Origin: Truepera sp. bin119
GTDB taxonomy: Bacteria; Deinococcota; Deinococci; Deinococcales; Trueperaceae
Assembly: GCA_002239005.1 (NCBI GenBank)
Contig: MPNL01000003.1
Location: 1 to 64,000, forward strand
Length of the DNA stretch: 64,000 bases
Reading direction: 5' to 3'
The position numbers and the translations under genes are program-made. The notes under the pieces were generated by a model, which did no database searches, had not been told where the DNA came from, and saw only the letters and a program-made list of their open reading frames with translations. Positions 32,676 through 41,881 of the stretch are shown here, in pieces; positions within the stretch are counted from its first letter, which is position 1, and the number at the start of each line of letters is the position of its first letter.

Positions 32676-33797
32676 TCACCGGCCCAGGAGATAGACGGCT
32701 CCCGAGTTGTAGGCGGCCAAGTAGAGTTCGCCAGCCGCATCCTCCCCGAACGTCGAGATGTTGAGCCCCGTCTCCATGAGGAGTTCGATGGACCAGCCGT
32801 CGTAGCTCCGGATTCCTCGCCACAGCCTCCCGCTAACAAAGTCACCGAAGAGATAGTCGCCCTGCAGCGTCGGGTGGATGTCGCCCCGATAGACATATCC
32901 CCCCGTTACCGAACGACCCCCCTCGGGGCCGTGGTCATACACCAGGATCGGCGCGATCAGCCCCGTGCGGTCGCAGTCGTTTCGCGGCGCGAAGCAGAGG
33001 TCGCCCTCGGTGACGTTCCAGCCGAAGTTCTGTCCACCGCCGCTGCCCGCAGGCAGGAGATCGATCTCCTCGAGGCGATTCTGGCCCACATCGCCTATGA
33101 ATAGATCGCCCGTCTCCCTGTCGAAGCTGAAGCGCCAGGGGTTGCGGAGACCGTAGGCCCAGATCTCGGCGCGGGCGTCGGGGGTCTTGAGGAACGGGTT
33201 GTCTTCTGGGATAGCGTAGGGGTCGCCCCTGTCAACATCGATCCGGAGCAGCTTGCCGAGCAGGGTTGAGAGGCGCTGTCCGGCGCCCAGCGGATCTCCT
33301 GCCCCTCCGCCATCTCCAAGCCCCAAATAGAGGTATCCGTCCGGCCCGAAGGCGAGCTGCCCTCCATTGTGGTTCGCAAAGGGCTGCTCGATGGTGAGGA
33401 GCACACGCTCCGAGGCAGGGTCAGCGCGGTCGGGGTCATCGGTCACGCGAAATTGGGAGATGACACTGTCTCCTGATGCGTCCGAATAGTGGACAAAGAA
33501 GAGACCGTTTTCTCGGTGATCGGGGTGAAAGGTAAGGCCGAGGAGCCCCCGCTCGCCACCGTAGGAGATCGATGCCCGCAGGTCGAGAAAGGGCTCAGAG
33601 AGGAACTCAGATCCCGCGAAGATCCAGATCCTGCCCGGCTGTTCGGCAATGAAGAGCCGTCCTGAGCCATCTCCCGCATGCGTAATGACTACCGGGTTCC
33701 TGAGTCCGTCGGTGATGAGGATAAGTTCTTGGCCGGCACCCCACGAGAGAGTGGCCATGACGGCTAGGGTTGCCAAGAGGGGGGGCAGACGGTGCAT
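32676..33797 (-). CDS. exported PQQ-dependent sugar (aldose) dehydrogenase
   Basis: 373 residues with a signal peptide (LPPLLATLAVMATLSWGAGQ). The six-bladed beta-propeller of the soluble glucose/aldose-sugar dehydrogenase family is recognisable: VVITHAGDGSGRLFIAEQPG, ERGLLGLTFHPDHRENG, FANHNGGQLAFGPDGYLYLG, RNPWRFSFDRETGDLFIGDV and QNFGWNVTEGD. The conserved His for PQQ chemistry is in FHPDH. It would oxidise sugars in the periplasm. A TAGGCT box lies 6 bases before the ATG. Confidence 0.88.
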   Translation of the reverse strand: MHRLPPLLATLAVMATLSWGAGQELILITDGLRNPVVITHAGDGSGRLFIAEQPGRIWIFAGSEFLSEPFLDLRASISYGGERGLLGLTFHPDHRENGLFFVHYSDASGDSVISQFRVTDDPDRADPASERVLLTIEQPFANHNGGQLAFGPDGYLYLGLGDGGGAGDPLGAGQRLSTLLGKLLRIDVDRGDPYAIPEDNPFLKTPDARAEIWAYGLRNPWRFSFDRETGDLFIGDVGQNRLEEIDLLPAGSGGGQNFGWNVTEGDLCFAPRNDCDRTGLIAPILVYDHGPEGGRSVTGGYVYRGDIHPTLQGDYLFGDFVSGRLWRGIRSYDGWSIELLMETGLNISTFGEDAAGELYLAAYNSGAVYLLGR

Positions 33798-33803
33798 AGC
33801 GCC

Positions 33804-33809
33804 AGCCTA
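33804..33809 (-). promoter_or_regulatory. -10 box of a leaderless promoter, PQQ sugar dehydrogenase
   Basis: TAGGCT, then GGCGCT, then the ATG at 33797. Confidence 0.5.
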
Positions 33810-33828
33810 GCAGAGCGTAGCGAGAGAA

Positions 33829-34461
33829 TTACCCGTCCCCACGCTTGTTCAGCGGAGAAACGGGGCTCTGGAGTCGCTGCGCCTCCGTCTGGTGAAGCCA
33901 GGCGAACGCCTGTTCGGCTATGGCACTCTCCTCGAGTTGCGGGCGGTCGTAGAGGCCCGCCCCCCACCGCTGGCGCTGGGCCTCGAACAGGATGACTGCC
34001 GCTGCGACCGATACGTTGAGCGACCGGACCATTCCGAGCATGGGGATGACGATGTGGTGGTCGGCTGCGGAGGCCGCCTCTGGGCTGACTCCACTCTTCT
34101 CGTTCCCGAAGATGATGCAGGTCCTGCCGGTATAGTCGACCTCCCGGTAGTCGATGGCCTCATCGGAGAGGTGGGCGGCGAGGATCTGGGCCTCTGGATG
34201 CCCGGCGGCGTCCAGTGCCTCCTTAAGGTCTCTATGGACCCTGACCTCCACCCACTTGTCGGCGCTCGCGCTGGTGGCGGTGAAGGTCGGTACCCCCCCA
34301 GTCGGGTTGATTGCGTGAATGGTCCCTATACCTACGGCGTCGCAGCTACGCAGCGTCGCGGAGAGGTTATGCGGCTTGTGGATGTCCTCGGCCAGCAGGG
34401 TCAGGTCGGGCTGGCGCCTGTGCAGCACCTCAAGGATCCGACGGTAGCGGGCCTCAGTCAT
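33829..34461 (-). CDS. trmH: tRNA (guanosine-18-2'-O-)-methyltransferase TrmH
   Basis: 210 residues, SPOUT fold. It methylates G18 in the D-loop of tRNAs. [20 protein letters not shown] and the following [21 protein letters not shown] mark TrmH; the knot motifs are [14 protein letters not shown] and [24 protein letters not shown] 34461 is chosen for the family start, though the frame is open to 34536. A TATCCT-type box about 10 bases upstream would leave at most a very short leader. It is divergent from tRNA-Leu. Confidence 0.92.
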   Translation of the reverse strand: MTEARYRRILEVLHRRQPDLTLLAEDIHKPHNLSATLRSCDAVGIGTIHAINPTGGVPTFTATSASADKWVEVRVHRDLKEALDAAGHPEAQILAAHLSDEAIDYREVDYTGRTCIIFGNEKSGVSPEAASAADHHIVIPMLGMVRSLNVSVAAAVILFEAQRQRWGAGLYDRPQLEESAIAEQAFAWLHQTEAQRLQSPVSPLNKRGDG

Positions 34462-34507
34462 ACCACTGACAAGGATATACTTTGCTAGCCTCCTAATGAG
34501 GCTCTCC

Positions 34508-34536
34508 TTGACACCTTCCGTAGCGGACAGTATCAT
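34508..34536 (+). promoter_or_regulatory. strong consensus promoter of tRNA-Leu
   Basis: TTGACA (34508-34513), a 17-base spacer and TATCAT (34531-34536). Transcription would start near 34543, about 23 bases before the tRNA. It is the best -35/-10 pair in the window. Confidence 0.75.
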
Positions 34537-34565
34537 TCTTTTTGCGTCTTGCTCGGATGTCTTTT

Positions 34566-34653
34566 GCCGAGGTGGCGGAATTGGTAGACGCGCTAGCTTG
34601 AGGGGCTAGTGACCGGTTAGGTCGTGTGGGTTCAAGTCCCATCCTCGGCACCA
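34566..34653 (+). tRNA. tRNA-Leu (anticodon GAG)
   Basis: It starts GCCGAGGTGGCGGAATTGG and ends GGTTCAAGTCCC...CCTCGGC-A-CCA with CCA encoded. The acceptor stem GCCGAGG/CCTCGGC is perfect. The anticodon loop CTTGAGG gives GAG, reading CUC/CUU. A long variable arm is present, as expected for Leu. Confidence 0.96.
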
Positions 34654-34722
34654 GAAAAGCCGGCGAAGGCGCTGGCTCTTTCTATATCTGATCGGGGGTT
34701 TCGGCCCGTGGTAGCGTAGGCC

Positions 34723-36340
34723 GTGGCGGGTTCGGGCTTCCCCTTCCGACACTACCGAACTGGGCAACGTGAGGCCATTGAACGGGCCAGAGAAGCCTTC
34801 GGTAGAGGGAAGAGGTTCGTGGTCGTGGAGGCCCCAACCGGGGCGGGGAAGAGTGCAATCGCCGTAACCTTGGCCCGCGAAGCGAGCAGCGCCTATATTC
34901 TTACAGCCCAGAAGATTCTGCAGGATCAGTACCTTCGGGACTTCCCCGAACTCGCGGTCATGAAGGGGCGGGGGGACCATCCCCCCCCGCGTGCCCCCCC
35001 ACACCCGCACGCGCGCCCCCCCCTCTCAGGGGCGGGCGAACTATCCCTGCCTGGTAGCCCCCACGCACGCGGCAGCGGCCCCCTGTATTGTGGGTCGGAG
35101 GTTTCCTGAGTGCGATGACTGCCCGTACTTCACTGCCAAGGGTGGTGCCATCGCAGCCTCTGGGACGATCATGAACTATGCTTACTTTCTGGCCGAACTG
35201 AACCACGGAGGCGGCTTCTCTAATCGTGATCTCCTCGTGCTCGACGAGGCGCACAACGCCGAGGAGACCCTTATGAACTTTGTCCAGATCACCCTGACCG
35301 ACCGTACCCTGGAGGAGGTAGGGATTGCCGAGCGGGTGCCTACTTCCTTCGACAATGAGGAGTACTTCGAGTTTGCCGAGGATCTGATTTCTCGGTTCGT
35401 GAACCGGAGTCTCGAGATCGACGCCAAGCTGAAGAAAGATGTGCACAAGGCGGATCTGGCCCTCGCGTTGATGCAGGCCAAGCAGTGGCTCGAACAGCAG
35501 ATCCAACGTCTTGAGTTGCTGCACTACAGCCGCGAAGACATGCGCGACGAGTGGGTGGTTGAGCGTTGGCGGGATAGAGATGGGCAGGGAATCAGGTTCA
35601 AGCCTGTTTGCGTCGCAGGTCTCGCTGGCGACCTGCTGTTCGGTTTCACAGAGCGGGTCCTGATGCTTTCGGCGACAATCCTCGATCCAGCCACGTTCCT
35701 CCGCTCACTCGGTGTTGTGTCCGAACAGGCCGAGGTCATCCAGGTCGAGTCAGACTTTCCCCCTGAGAACCGACCTCTCTATCCCCGGCCCGTGGGCAAG
35801 CTTACCCGGCACTACCTCGACGCCTCGCTTCCCCGTCTAGTCGCAGAGATCGCCGACCTGTTCGAATCCCACCCCTGCGACAAAGGTCTGATCCATGCCC
35901 ACAGCTACCGCATAGCGAGCTACATCGCCCGCAACCTACCACCCCGATTGGCCTCAAGGTTGATTGCCCACTACAGCCCTACGGGCCGGGAGGCCGCTCT
36001 CGAGAGACATCTGCTCAGCAGCGAGCCCACCGTCCTGTTGACACCGAGTATGACAGAGGGAATCGACTTGGTTGATGACCTAGCCCGGTGGCAGGTTATT
36101 TGCAAGATCCCCTACCCCTATCTGGGCGATCCCCAGGTGGCGCGGCGCAAGGAGATCGATCCTGCCTGGTATGCGTGGAGGGCCTGTCTGACGATCGTCC
36201 AGGCGTACGGTCGGTCGGTGCGCGGCCCGGACGACTTCGCGGTTACCTACGTCATGGACGGAGATTTCGAGCTGTTCGTGAGACGACAGGAGAGAAGGTT
36301 GCCGGAGTGGTTCCTGGCAGCCCTGCAGCCTAGCCCTTGA
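34723..36340 (+). pseudogene. DinG/XPD-like ATP-dependent helicase, interrupted by a 64-bp insertion
   Basis: The first half (GTG 34723) encodes Walker A in VVVEAPTGAGKSAIAVTLA. The second half, in another frame, carries NYPCLVAP, PECDDCPYF and LLVLDEAHNAEE (DEAH box), then helicase motifs up to TPSMTEGIDLVDDLARW and QAYGRSVRGPDD. Four Cys between the Walker A and DEAH boxes suggest an Fe-S cluster as in XPD. The frames part at 34972-35035, a 64-base GC-rich insert between two GGGGCGG copies. Deleting one repeat plus the insert restores MKGRANYPC exactly and one protein of about 517 residues. Unless the insert is an assembly error, the helicase is inactive here. It would act in repair of unusual DNA structures. 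Confidence 0.85.
34965..35035. repeat. 7-bp direct repeats flanking a low-complexity insert
   Basis: GGGGCGG at 34965-34971 and at 35029-35035. Between them is a C-rich sequence with several runs of 7-8 C and CGCG tracts, unlike the rest of the window. The layout is that of a short insertion with a target duplication or a slippage/assembly product. Confidence 0.7.
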
Positions 36341-36645
36341 CGGTCACGCCAATCTCAACGTTCAACTTTGACTCTCGATCCCTATCCCTTTGGGGTCTGG
36401 CGCACCTAGGACGCAGTCTTGGGGCTTAAGAGAGCCCCGCTTCGAGCATTCCTCCGACCACAGGGTGCCCACCGCAACGATCCCTGCAGTGATCTGTCTC
36501 TGTTGTAACCTCAACATCCTGTTCGTATGTTTCTACTATGTCCGTAGCCTGGCAGCCGTTCCAGTGTCGATTACCCTACCCCCTAGTAAGATCGGAACTG
36601 ACAGGCAGCAGGCAGTTACGGAGCCATAACTGGGTGCCGAGACAT
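36341..36645. other. intergenic, no gene seen; one hairpin
   Basis: Between two convergent genes. GGGGCT (36421-36426) and AGCCCC (36433-36438) form a short hairpin that may serve as a bidirectional terminator, but no U-tract follows. Confidence 0.5.
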
Positions 36646-37149
36646 CTATCCTCCCCCTATTTCACTATCGAAAGGGAGGTGCATAGGCCGCTCGACGTTG
36701 GTATTTAACACCATCGTGGTCTCGGTCCGTTCTACACCCTCGAGCATAAAGAGCCGGTCGAGGAAGTAATCGAGTGCAGCAGGGTTCTCCACGCGCACCT
36801 TCGCAATGTAGCTGTAGGTGCCAGCGACGGCATGAAGCTCCTCGATCTCCAGAAACTTCATGAGGCGGTCGACAAGTTGGGAGGCGGGTTTCCTAGGCTG
36901 CGGTGCAATGGCGACGAAGGCGGTAACTGTGAGACCTACACGGTCGGGTTCAATGATGGCTCGGTAGCCTAAGATTACACCGGCCTTCTCGAGCTTGCGG
37001 ATCCTCTCGCCTACGGCCGGTGCGGAGAGCCCGACCTCTCTAGCGATGGTGGCGTGGGTGGCCCTCCCATCCTTCCGGAGGATGGTGAGGATCTGGCGAT
37101 CAACAGCATCGAAGGTCTGGGACATTAGCCTACCGTGAGAGCCTATCAT
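36646..37149 (-). CDS. Lrp/AsnC-family transcriptional regulator
   Basis: Up to 167 residues. The N-terminal winged helix-turn-helix (AVDRQILTILRKDGRATHAT, then IAREVGLSAPAVGERIRKLE) is followed by the RAM ligand-binding domain (AVAGTYSYIAKVRVENPAAL, then LDRLFMLEGVERTETTMVL). Two starts are possible: ATG 37149, preceded 5 bases upstream by TATCAT, or ATG 37125, preceded by GGTAGG. It is divergent from the ArsC-fold gene and may control it or itself. An amino-acid effector is usual for the family. Confidence 0.9.
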   Translation of the reverse strand: MIGSHGRLMSQTFDAVDRQILTILRKDGRATHATIAREVGLSAPAVGERIRKLEKAGVILGYRAIIEPDRVGLTVTAFVAIAPQPRKPASQLVDRLMKFLEIEELHAVAGTYSYIAKVRVENPAALDYFLDRLFMLEGVERTETTMVLNTNVERPMHLPFDSEIGGG

Positions 37150-37154
37150 GTCGG

Positions 37155-37164
37155 ATGATATCCT
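37155..37164. promoter_or_regulatory. overlapping divergent -10 boxes
   Basis: Reverse strand: TATCAT at 37160-37155, 5 bases before the Lrp ATG. Forward strand: TATCCT at 37159-37164, 9 bases before the GTG of the ArsC-fold gene. The two boxes share two bases, so the two promoters should exclude each other. Confidence 0.45.
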
Positions 37165-37173
37165 TGTCGCATC

Positions 37174-37536
37174 GTGCAGATCCGGATCATCGGTAGTCCG
37201 AAGTCAAAAGATACTCGGAAGGCGGAGCGATTCTTTAGGGAACGTGGGCATAGGCCCCACCTCCTCGACCCACGCAGGGGTTACCTCGCTCCGGGCGAAC
37301 TAAGGCGCTTCTCGCGCAAGTTCGGCCCCGAGCAGTTGGTGAATGTCGAGAGCGAGACCTTTCGGCGTCAGGGTCTCGCCTACCTGAAGATGAGCGAGAT
37401 GGACCTCCTTGAGCGGTTGGTGATCCACCCCGAACTCCTAATCCAGCCGCTGGTTGCTGTGAACACCACCTTAGGCCTTGGCTGGGATGAAGATTTCTGG
37501 CGCGAGTGGCTTCGAGCGCAGAGAGCAAGCGGATAA
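37174..37536 (+). CDS. ArsC/Spx-fold protein without the catalytic cysteine
   Basis: 120 residues with the thioredoxin-like ArsC/Spx layout: MQIRIIGSPKSKDTRKAERFF at the start, a central LLDPRRGYLAPGELRRF, and EMDLLERLVIHPELLIQPLV near the end, matching the conserved helix and the cis-Pro strand of the family. Where arsenate reductases have G-x-x-x-C-x-x-T/S, this protein has Ser-Pro-Lys-Ser-Lys-Asp and no Cys at all in the chain. It cannot reduce arsenate by the usual route, so a binding or regulatory role is more likely (inference). GTG start at 37174. Confidence 0.78.
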   Translation: MQIRIIGSPKSKDTRKAERFFRERGHRPHLLDPRRGYLAPGELRRFSRKFGPEQLVNVESETFRRQGLAYLKMSEMDLLERLVIHPELLIQPLVAVNTTLGLGWDEDFWREWLRAQRASG

Positions 37537-37611
37537 GTCGGCTGCTAAGGTGATCCCGGTAAGGGGCTAAAGAGGAGGGTGCCCAATACCTGTGCGCGCT
37601 GGGCAAAGCCT

Positions 37612-37617
37612 TACACT
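37612..37617 (+). promoter_or_regulatory. -10 box of a leaderless promoter, YmdB-type phosphoesterase
   Basis: TACACT, then GTCACC, then the GTG at 37624. It also decides the start among several in-frame codons. Confidence 0.58.
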
Positions 37618-37623
37618 GTCACC

Positions 37624-38397
37624 GTGAGACTCCTATTCGTCGGGGATGTGTTCGGAGCGCCGGGAATGAGGGTGGCCCGCCGCTTTCTCAGGGCGGTTCG
37701 TGAGGAGTACGACTTCGTTATCGTCAACGGCGAGAATGCCGCAGGTGGATTCGGGATCACCCGGAAGCACTTCTGGCAACTGCGGGAGGCGGGCGCTGAT
37801 GTCGTCACCTTGGGCAACCACGGTTGGGACCAGGCCGAGGCTCTCCAGTTGGTGGAGGAAACCCCTCACCTGCTGCGGCCCCTCAACTACCCTCCGGGGA
37901 CTCCTGGCCTTGGGTCGGGAACCTTTACTGCGCGTACGGGAGAACGGGTCACAGTGGCACAGATCATGGGCCGCATCCTCATGGAACCTCTTCTCGACGA
38001 CCCGTTCCGTGCCATCGACGTTCTCCTGGCTGAGGAGCGGGACCACAGCGTTGTCGTCGACTTCCACGCCGAGGCGACGAGCGAGAAGAAGGTCATGGGG
38101 TACCATCTCGCAGGCAGGTGCAGTGCCCTATTAGGAACCCATACCCATGTGCAGACAGCAGATGAGACTATCCTTTCCGGGACCGGATATATAACCGATG
38201 TCGGGATGACCGGTGTCCAGAACTCTTCGATCGGCATGAACTTCGAGGAGGTCCACTTCCGGTTCACAACTGGACTCCCCAAGCGGTACCGGCCAGCCGA
38301 TCAGCCCGGAGAGGTGAGGGCGGTGGCGCTTGTGCTTGAGGGGGGCAAGACTAAGTCTATTCGGCGGGTACGTTGGGGGCCTGATGGTAAGGACTGA
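37624..38397 (+). CDS. YmdB-family metallophosphoesterase (2',3'-cyclic nucleotide phosphodiesterase)
   Basis: 257 residues. Motifs in order: LLFVGDVFGAPGMRVARRFL, FVIVNGENAAGGFGI, DVVTLGNHGWDQAE, VVDFHAEATSEKKVMGYHLAG and LLGTHTHVQTADETILSGTG, all typical of the YmdB group, which has two metals and hydrolyses cyclic mono- and dinucleotides. The frame is open to 37579 but GTG 37624 fits both the family start and the promoter. It ends 16 bases before ppc, so the two are probably co-transcribed. Confidence 0.92.
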   Translation: MRLLFVGDVFGAPGMRVARRFLRAVREEYDFVIVNGENAAGGFGITRKHFWQLREAGADVVTLGNHGWDQAEALQLVEETPHLLRPLNYPPGTPGLGSGTFTARTGERVTVAQIMGRILMEPLLDDPFRAIDVLLAEERDHSVVVDFHAEATSEKKVMGYHLAGRCSALLGTHTHVQTADETILSGTGYITDVGMTGVQNSSIGMNFEEVHFRFTTGLPKRYRPADQPGEVRAVALVLEGGKTKSIRRVRWGPDGKD

Positions 38398-38413
38398 AGG
38401 GGAGAGTGTGGCG

Positions 38414-41134
38414 ATGGGCCAGGCGGGATCGCCTGCCGCACAGGCCTTCGATCGGTTGAGAGCCGATGTGGATTTCCTCGCTAGCGCTTTGGGAGAGACC
38501 CTGAAGGAGCTTGAGGGCGAATGGCTCTTCGGCTTAGTGGAGAGGGTCCGGGCGCTCACCAAGCGGATGCGAGCTGAGCCTGGGCGCACGGAGTTGCGCG
38601 CCGAACTTCGGGAGATCCTTTCGGGGCTCAGCCTCAAGACAGCGGAGCGCCTGCTCCGGGCGTTTACGGTTTACTTCCAGTTGATCAACCTTGCCGAGGA
38701 GATTCACAGGGTTCGGGTCAACCGCCTGCGGGAGGGTCGAGCCAGCCTTGAGGCCCCCCGGTCCGAATCGGTTGCGGCCGCTCTCAAGGCGCTTAAGGAT
38801 CAGGGGTGGTCCCGGAGTGAGGCCCGCCGCTTCCTTGAGACCCTCGACATCCAGCTCACCCTTACCGCCCACCCGACAGAGGTGAAGCGCTACACCATCC
38901 GACTCAAGCTTGAGCGCATCGCATCCGCTATGAGGCACCGGGGTGAGCGCGACCTGTCGCCGCAGGAGCGCGAGCGGGTCGAGCGGGAGATCTATGCCGA
39001 GATCGCTACCCTCTGGCAGACACGCGAACTGGTCTCCAAAAAGCCGACTGTGATCGACGAAGTCAAGAGCGCACTCTACTACCATAGGCGTTCGCTGCTC
39101 GAAGCTGTCCCCCGTCTGATGCTCGACATGGAGGATGCGCTGGACACCTACTATGGTCCATCGGAGACCCCGCCCCTGCCCCCGGTTGTCACCTTCCGTT
39201 CCTGGATCGGGGGCGACCGTGACGGAAACCCGTTCGTCACCCCGGAGGTGATGGTGGAGACTTACCGACTGCAGGCGGAGGTCGCCCTTGAAGCCCATCT
39301 CGCTGATGTAAACCACCTCATTCGACAGCTCTCCCTGTGGGAGGGCCGTGTCACCCTTACCCAGCCTTTCCGTGAGGATCTTCGGAGCCTGCTCCGCGAA
39401 CAGGGACCGCTGGATCGGTTTGAGGGTGAACCCTACCGACAGAAACTCGCTTACATGCACCGCTTCCTTAAGTGGGAGCAGGGGCGCGAAGACTCTCTCA
39501 ATAAGGGGTATGTAGGCGGTGCGCAGGGGTACGCTGCCGATCTCGCCTTAATTGAGCAGACGCTCCGTCTGAGCCAAGGATGGCGGGCGGCTCAGGCCTT
39601 CGTCCGCCCCAGCATTTACAGGGCTGCCGCCTTCTGTTTCCATCTCTCTGCCCTGGATATTCGGGAACACTCGGCGGTCCACGCCAGCGCGGTCGCCGAC
39701 CTTCTATCCTATGCAGGGGTCGAGGGTGCCTACGAGGGGCTCGACGAGCGGAGCCGGGTCGAACTGCTCACCCGGGAGTTGGAGTCGAAACGCCCACTGG
39801 CCCCCAGAGACGCGCCCCTCGCGAAGGAGACCCTCCGCGCCCTTGCCTTCCTCGAGGTGTTTAGAGAGGCGCAAAGGGGCTTCGGAGAGGGCTCGACCGG
39901 CTCCTACATTGTGTCGATGACGGAGGGGGTGTCGGACATCCTTGAGGTTCTGGTGCTCGCAAAGCAGGTGGGCGTCGAGGGGCTCGACGTCACTCCGCTA
40001 TTCGAGACCGAGGATGACTTGGTTGCGGCTCCAAAGATCCTTGCGCAGTTGTTTGGCATCCCCGTCTACAAGAGCCACATCGATCGGTGTGGGGTTCAGG
40101 AGGTCATGATCGGGTATTCGGACTCAAACAAGGATGCCGGATTCCTGACAGCGAACTGGGCCCTCTACCGTGCCCAGGAAGGCGTAGCCAGGGTGTGTCG
40201 GGAAGCCGGAGTGCCACTACGCCTCTTCCACGGCCGTGGCACCAGCATCGGGCGGGGTGGGGGGCCTAGTGGCCGGGCGATTCTGGCTCAGCCGCCCGGG
40301 TCTCTCGAGGGTCGCATGCGGATGACGGAGCAAGGGGAGGCACTGGCTGATCGCTACACCGACCCCGACCTCGCGCATCGCCACCTCGAGCAGGTGGCTC
40401 ACGCCTTCATTCTCTCCTCGGCTAGGGATAGAGGTTCGCTCCCTGAGGTCCCCGATCGGTACCGAGATGCTCTGGACCGGGCCTCGGTGGCGGCCCGCGA
40501 GCGCTACCAGGGTCTCTTAAGGGCGGAAGGGTTCCTCGATTTCTATGCGACGGTAACGCCCATTGAGGAGATCAGTCGGCTGAATATAGGCTCCCGTCCG
40601 GCGCGGCGCAGGGGGAGCAGATCCCTCTCGAATCTGCGCGCGATCCCCTGGGTGTTCTCCTGGACTCAGTGCCGCGGGAACCTCCCGGGCTGGTTCGGGC
40701 TCGGCACCGGATTGTCGACGATCGATTCGGAACTGCTAAAAGAGATGTATGCCTCCTGGCCCTTCTTCCAGACGGTCCTCGATTTTGCCCAGATGAGCCT
40801 CGCCAAAGCCGACATGGGGATCTTCGAAGGCTACCTGACACTTGTTCGGCAGGAGTTGCGCAGCCGGTTCTGGCCCCTGATCTGCGACGAGTATGAGAGG
40901 ACCGTGGGGCTGGTTGAGGCCGCGATGGGACAGTCGCTCATGGGTCGGGACGAGACCTTGGCCCGGGCGATTGAGTTACGCAATCCCTACGTCGATCCGC
41001 TCAGCTACCTGCAGGTCGAACTTCTGGGTCGATTCCGCTCCCTCCCTAGCGAGAGCCCTGAGCGCGATGGGCTCGGCGACGCCCTGCTGGTGAGCCTGAT
41101 CGGTATCTCTGCGGGGTTAAGGAATACCGGTTGA
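38414..41134 (+). CDS. ppc: phosphoenolpyruvate carboxylase
   Basis: About 906 residues from ATG 38414 (GGGGAG 9 bases upstream); the frame is open to 38330 within the preceding gene. It converts PEP and bicarbonate to oxaloacetate to refill the TCA cycle. Key motifs: QLTLTAHPTEVKRYTIRLKL with the catalytic His, SWIGGDRDGNPFVTPEV, VMIGYSDSNKDAGFLTANWA, LFHGRGTSIGRGGGPSGRAI and the end GLRNTG, the usual C-terminal peptide. Full length and complete. Confidence 0.96.
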   Translation: MGQAGSPAAQAFDRLRADVDFLASALGETLKELEGEWLFGLVERVRALTKRMRAEPGRTELRAELREILSGLSLKTAERLLRAFTVYFQLINLAEEIHRVRVNRLREGRASLEAPRSESVAAALKALKDQGWSRSEARRFLETLDIQLTLTAHPTEVKRYTIRLKLERIASAMRHRGERDLSPQERERVEREIYAEIATLWQTRELVSKKPTVIDEVKSALYYHRRSLLEAVPRLMLDMEDALDTYYGPSETPPLPPVVTFRSWIGGDRDGNPFVTPEVMVETYRLQAEVALEAHLADVNHLIRQLSLWEGRVTLTQPFREDLRSLLREQGPLDRFEGEPYRQKLAYMHRFLKWEQGREDSLNKGYVGGAQGYAADLALIEQTLRLSQGWRAAQAFVRPSIYRAAAFCFHLSALDIREHSAVHASAVADLLSYAGVEGAYEGLDERSRVELLTRELESKRPLAPRDAPLAKETLRALAFLEVFREAQRGFGEGSTGSYIVSMTEGVSDILEVLVLAKQVGVEGLDVTPLFETEDDLVAAPKILAQLFGIPVYKSHIDRCGVQEVMIGYSDSNKDAGFLTANWALYRAQEGVARVCREAGVPLRLFHGRGTSIGRGGGPSGRAILAQPPGSLEGRMRMTEQGEALADRYTDPDLAHRHLEQVAHAFILSSARDRGSLPEVPDRYRDALDRASVAARERYQGLLRAEGFLDFYATVTPIEEISRLNIGSRPARRRGSRSLSNLRAIPWVFSWTQCRGNLPGWFGLGTGLSTIDSELLKEMYASWPFFQTVLDFAQMSLAKADMGIFEGYLTLVRQELRSRFWPLICDEYERTVGLVEAAMGQSLMGRDETLARAIELRNPYVDPLSYLQVELLGRFRSLPSESPERDGLGDALLVSLIGISAGLRNTG

Positions 41135-41209
41135 TATGGATATCTGTACATGTGCAACGGGGATCGCATACGATAGCTGGGGTGAGTCTGGGCGAGCAAG
41201 GAGTTGGGA

Positions 41210-41881
41210 ATGGATCTGCTGCTGAGTGGCGGTCCCGTTCTGGTCGCCATCCTGCTGATTTCGCTGTACGCTGTCTACCTGTTCTTTGAACGGCTCCTCA
41301 AGCTCTCGCGTGAGCGGCTGGAGGCGGATACGCTGATGAATAGAGTTAACGCCGCGGTACGCAATCGGGATCTAGAGATGGCACTCGCCGCCTGCGACCG
41401 CCACGGGGGGCCTGTTGCCCGCGTACTCAAGGCCGCCCTGATGCGTCTCCCCTACGGCCGGTCGGCGGTGGAGGCTGCTTTCCAAGAGGCTTCGTTGGAG
41501 GAGGAGCAGCGTCTCACGCGTGGCCTGAGGCCGCTCGCGACTATCGCGCAGATCGCTCCGCTTCTGGGCCTGCTAGGGACGGTGACGGGGATGATCATCG
41601 CCTTCGCCGAGATCTCAAACCGGGGGACGGGGGACCCAGCGGCTCTGGCCGACGGTATTGGCCAGGCCTTAGTCACTACCGCAGCAGGTTTGATTGTGGC
41701 GATCCCTGTGGTGATAGGCCAAAGCTTCCTAGCCAACCGGGTCGATCATATCCTGCTCGAGATCGAGCGGCGTCGCGAGGAGCTCATGGGCAATGTGGTC
41801 CAGGTTGTCGCCAGCCGCAAGGAGGAGCGCCGTGAGGAGCCGCGCGCGGACGTGGCGCCTACCTCTGCGAATCCGACATGA
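41210..41881 (+). CDS. ExbB/TolQ/MotA-family proton channel protein
   Basis: 223 residues with three membrane helices: VLVAILLISLYAVYLFFERL near the N-terminus, ATIAQIAPLLGLLGTVTGMI and IGQALVTTAAGLIVAIPVVI later, the last two being the hallmark pair of ExbB/TolQ. ATG 41210 follows AAGGAG with a 6-base gap. It overlaps the next gene (ATGA). It forms the pentameric channel that powers envelope machines with the proton gradient. Whether it serves a TonB, Tol or other system is not told by the sequence. Confidence 0.92.
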   Translation: MDLLLSGGPVLVAILLISLYAVYLFFERLLKLSRERLEADTLMNRVNAAVRNRDLEMALAACDRHGGPVARVLKAALMRLPYGRSAVEAAFQEASLEEEQRLTRGLRPLATIAQIAPLLGLLGTVTGMIIAFAEISNRGTGDPAALADGIGQALVTTAAGLIVAIPVVIGQSFLANRVDHILLEIERRREELMGNVVQVVASRKEERREEPRADVAPTSANPT

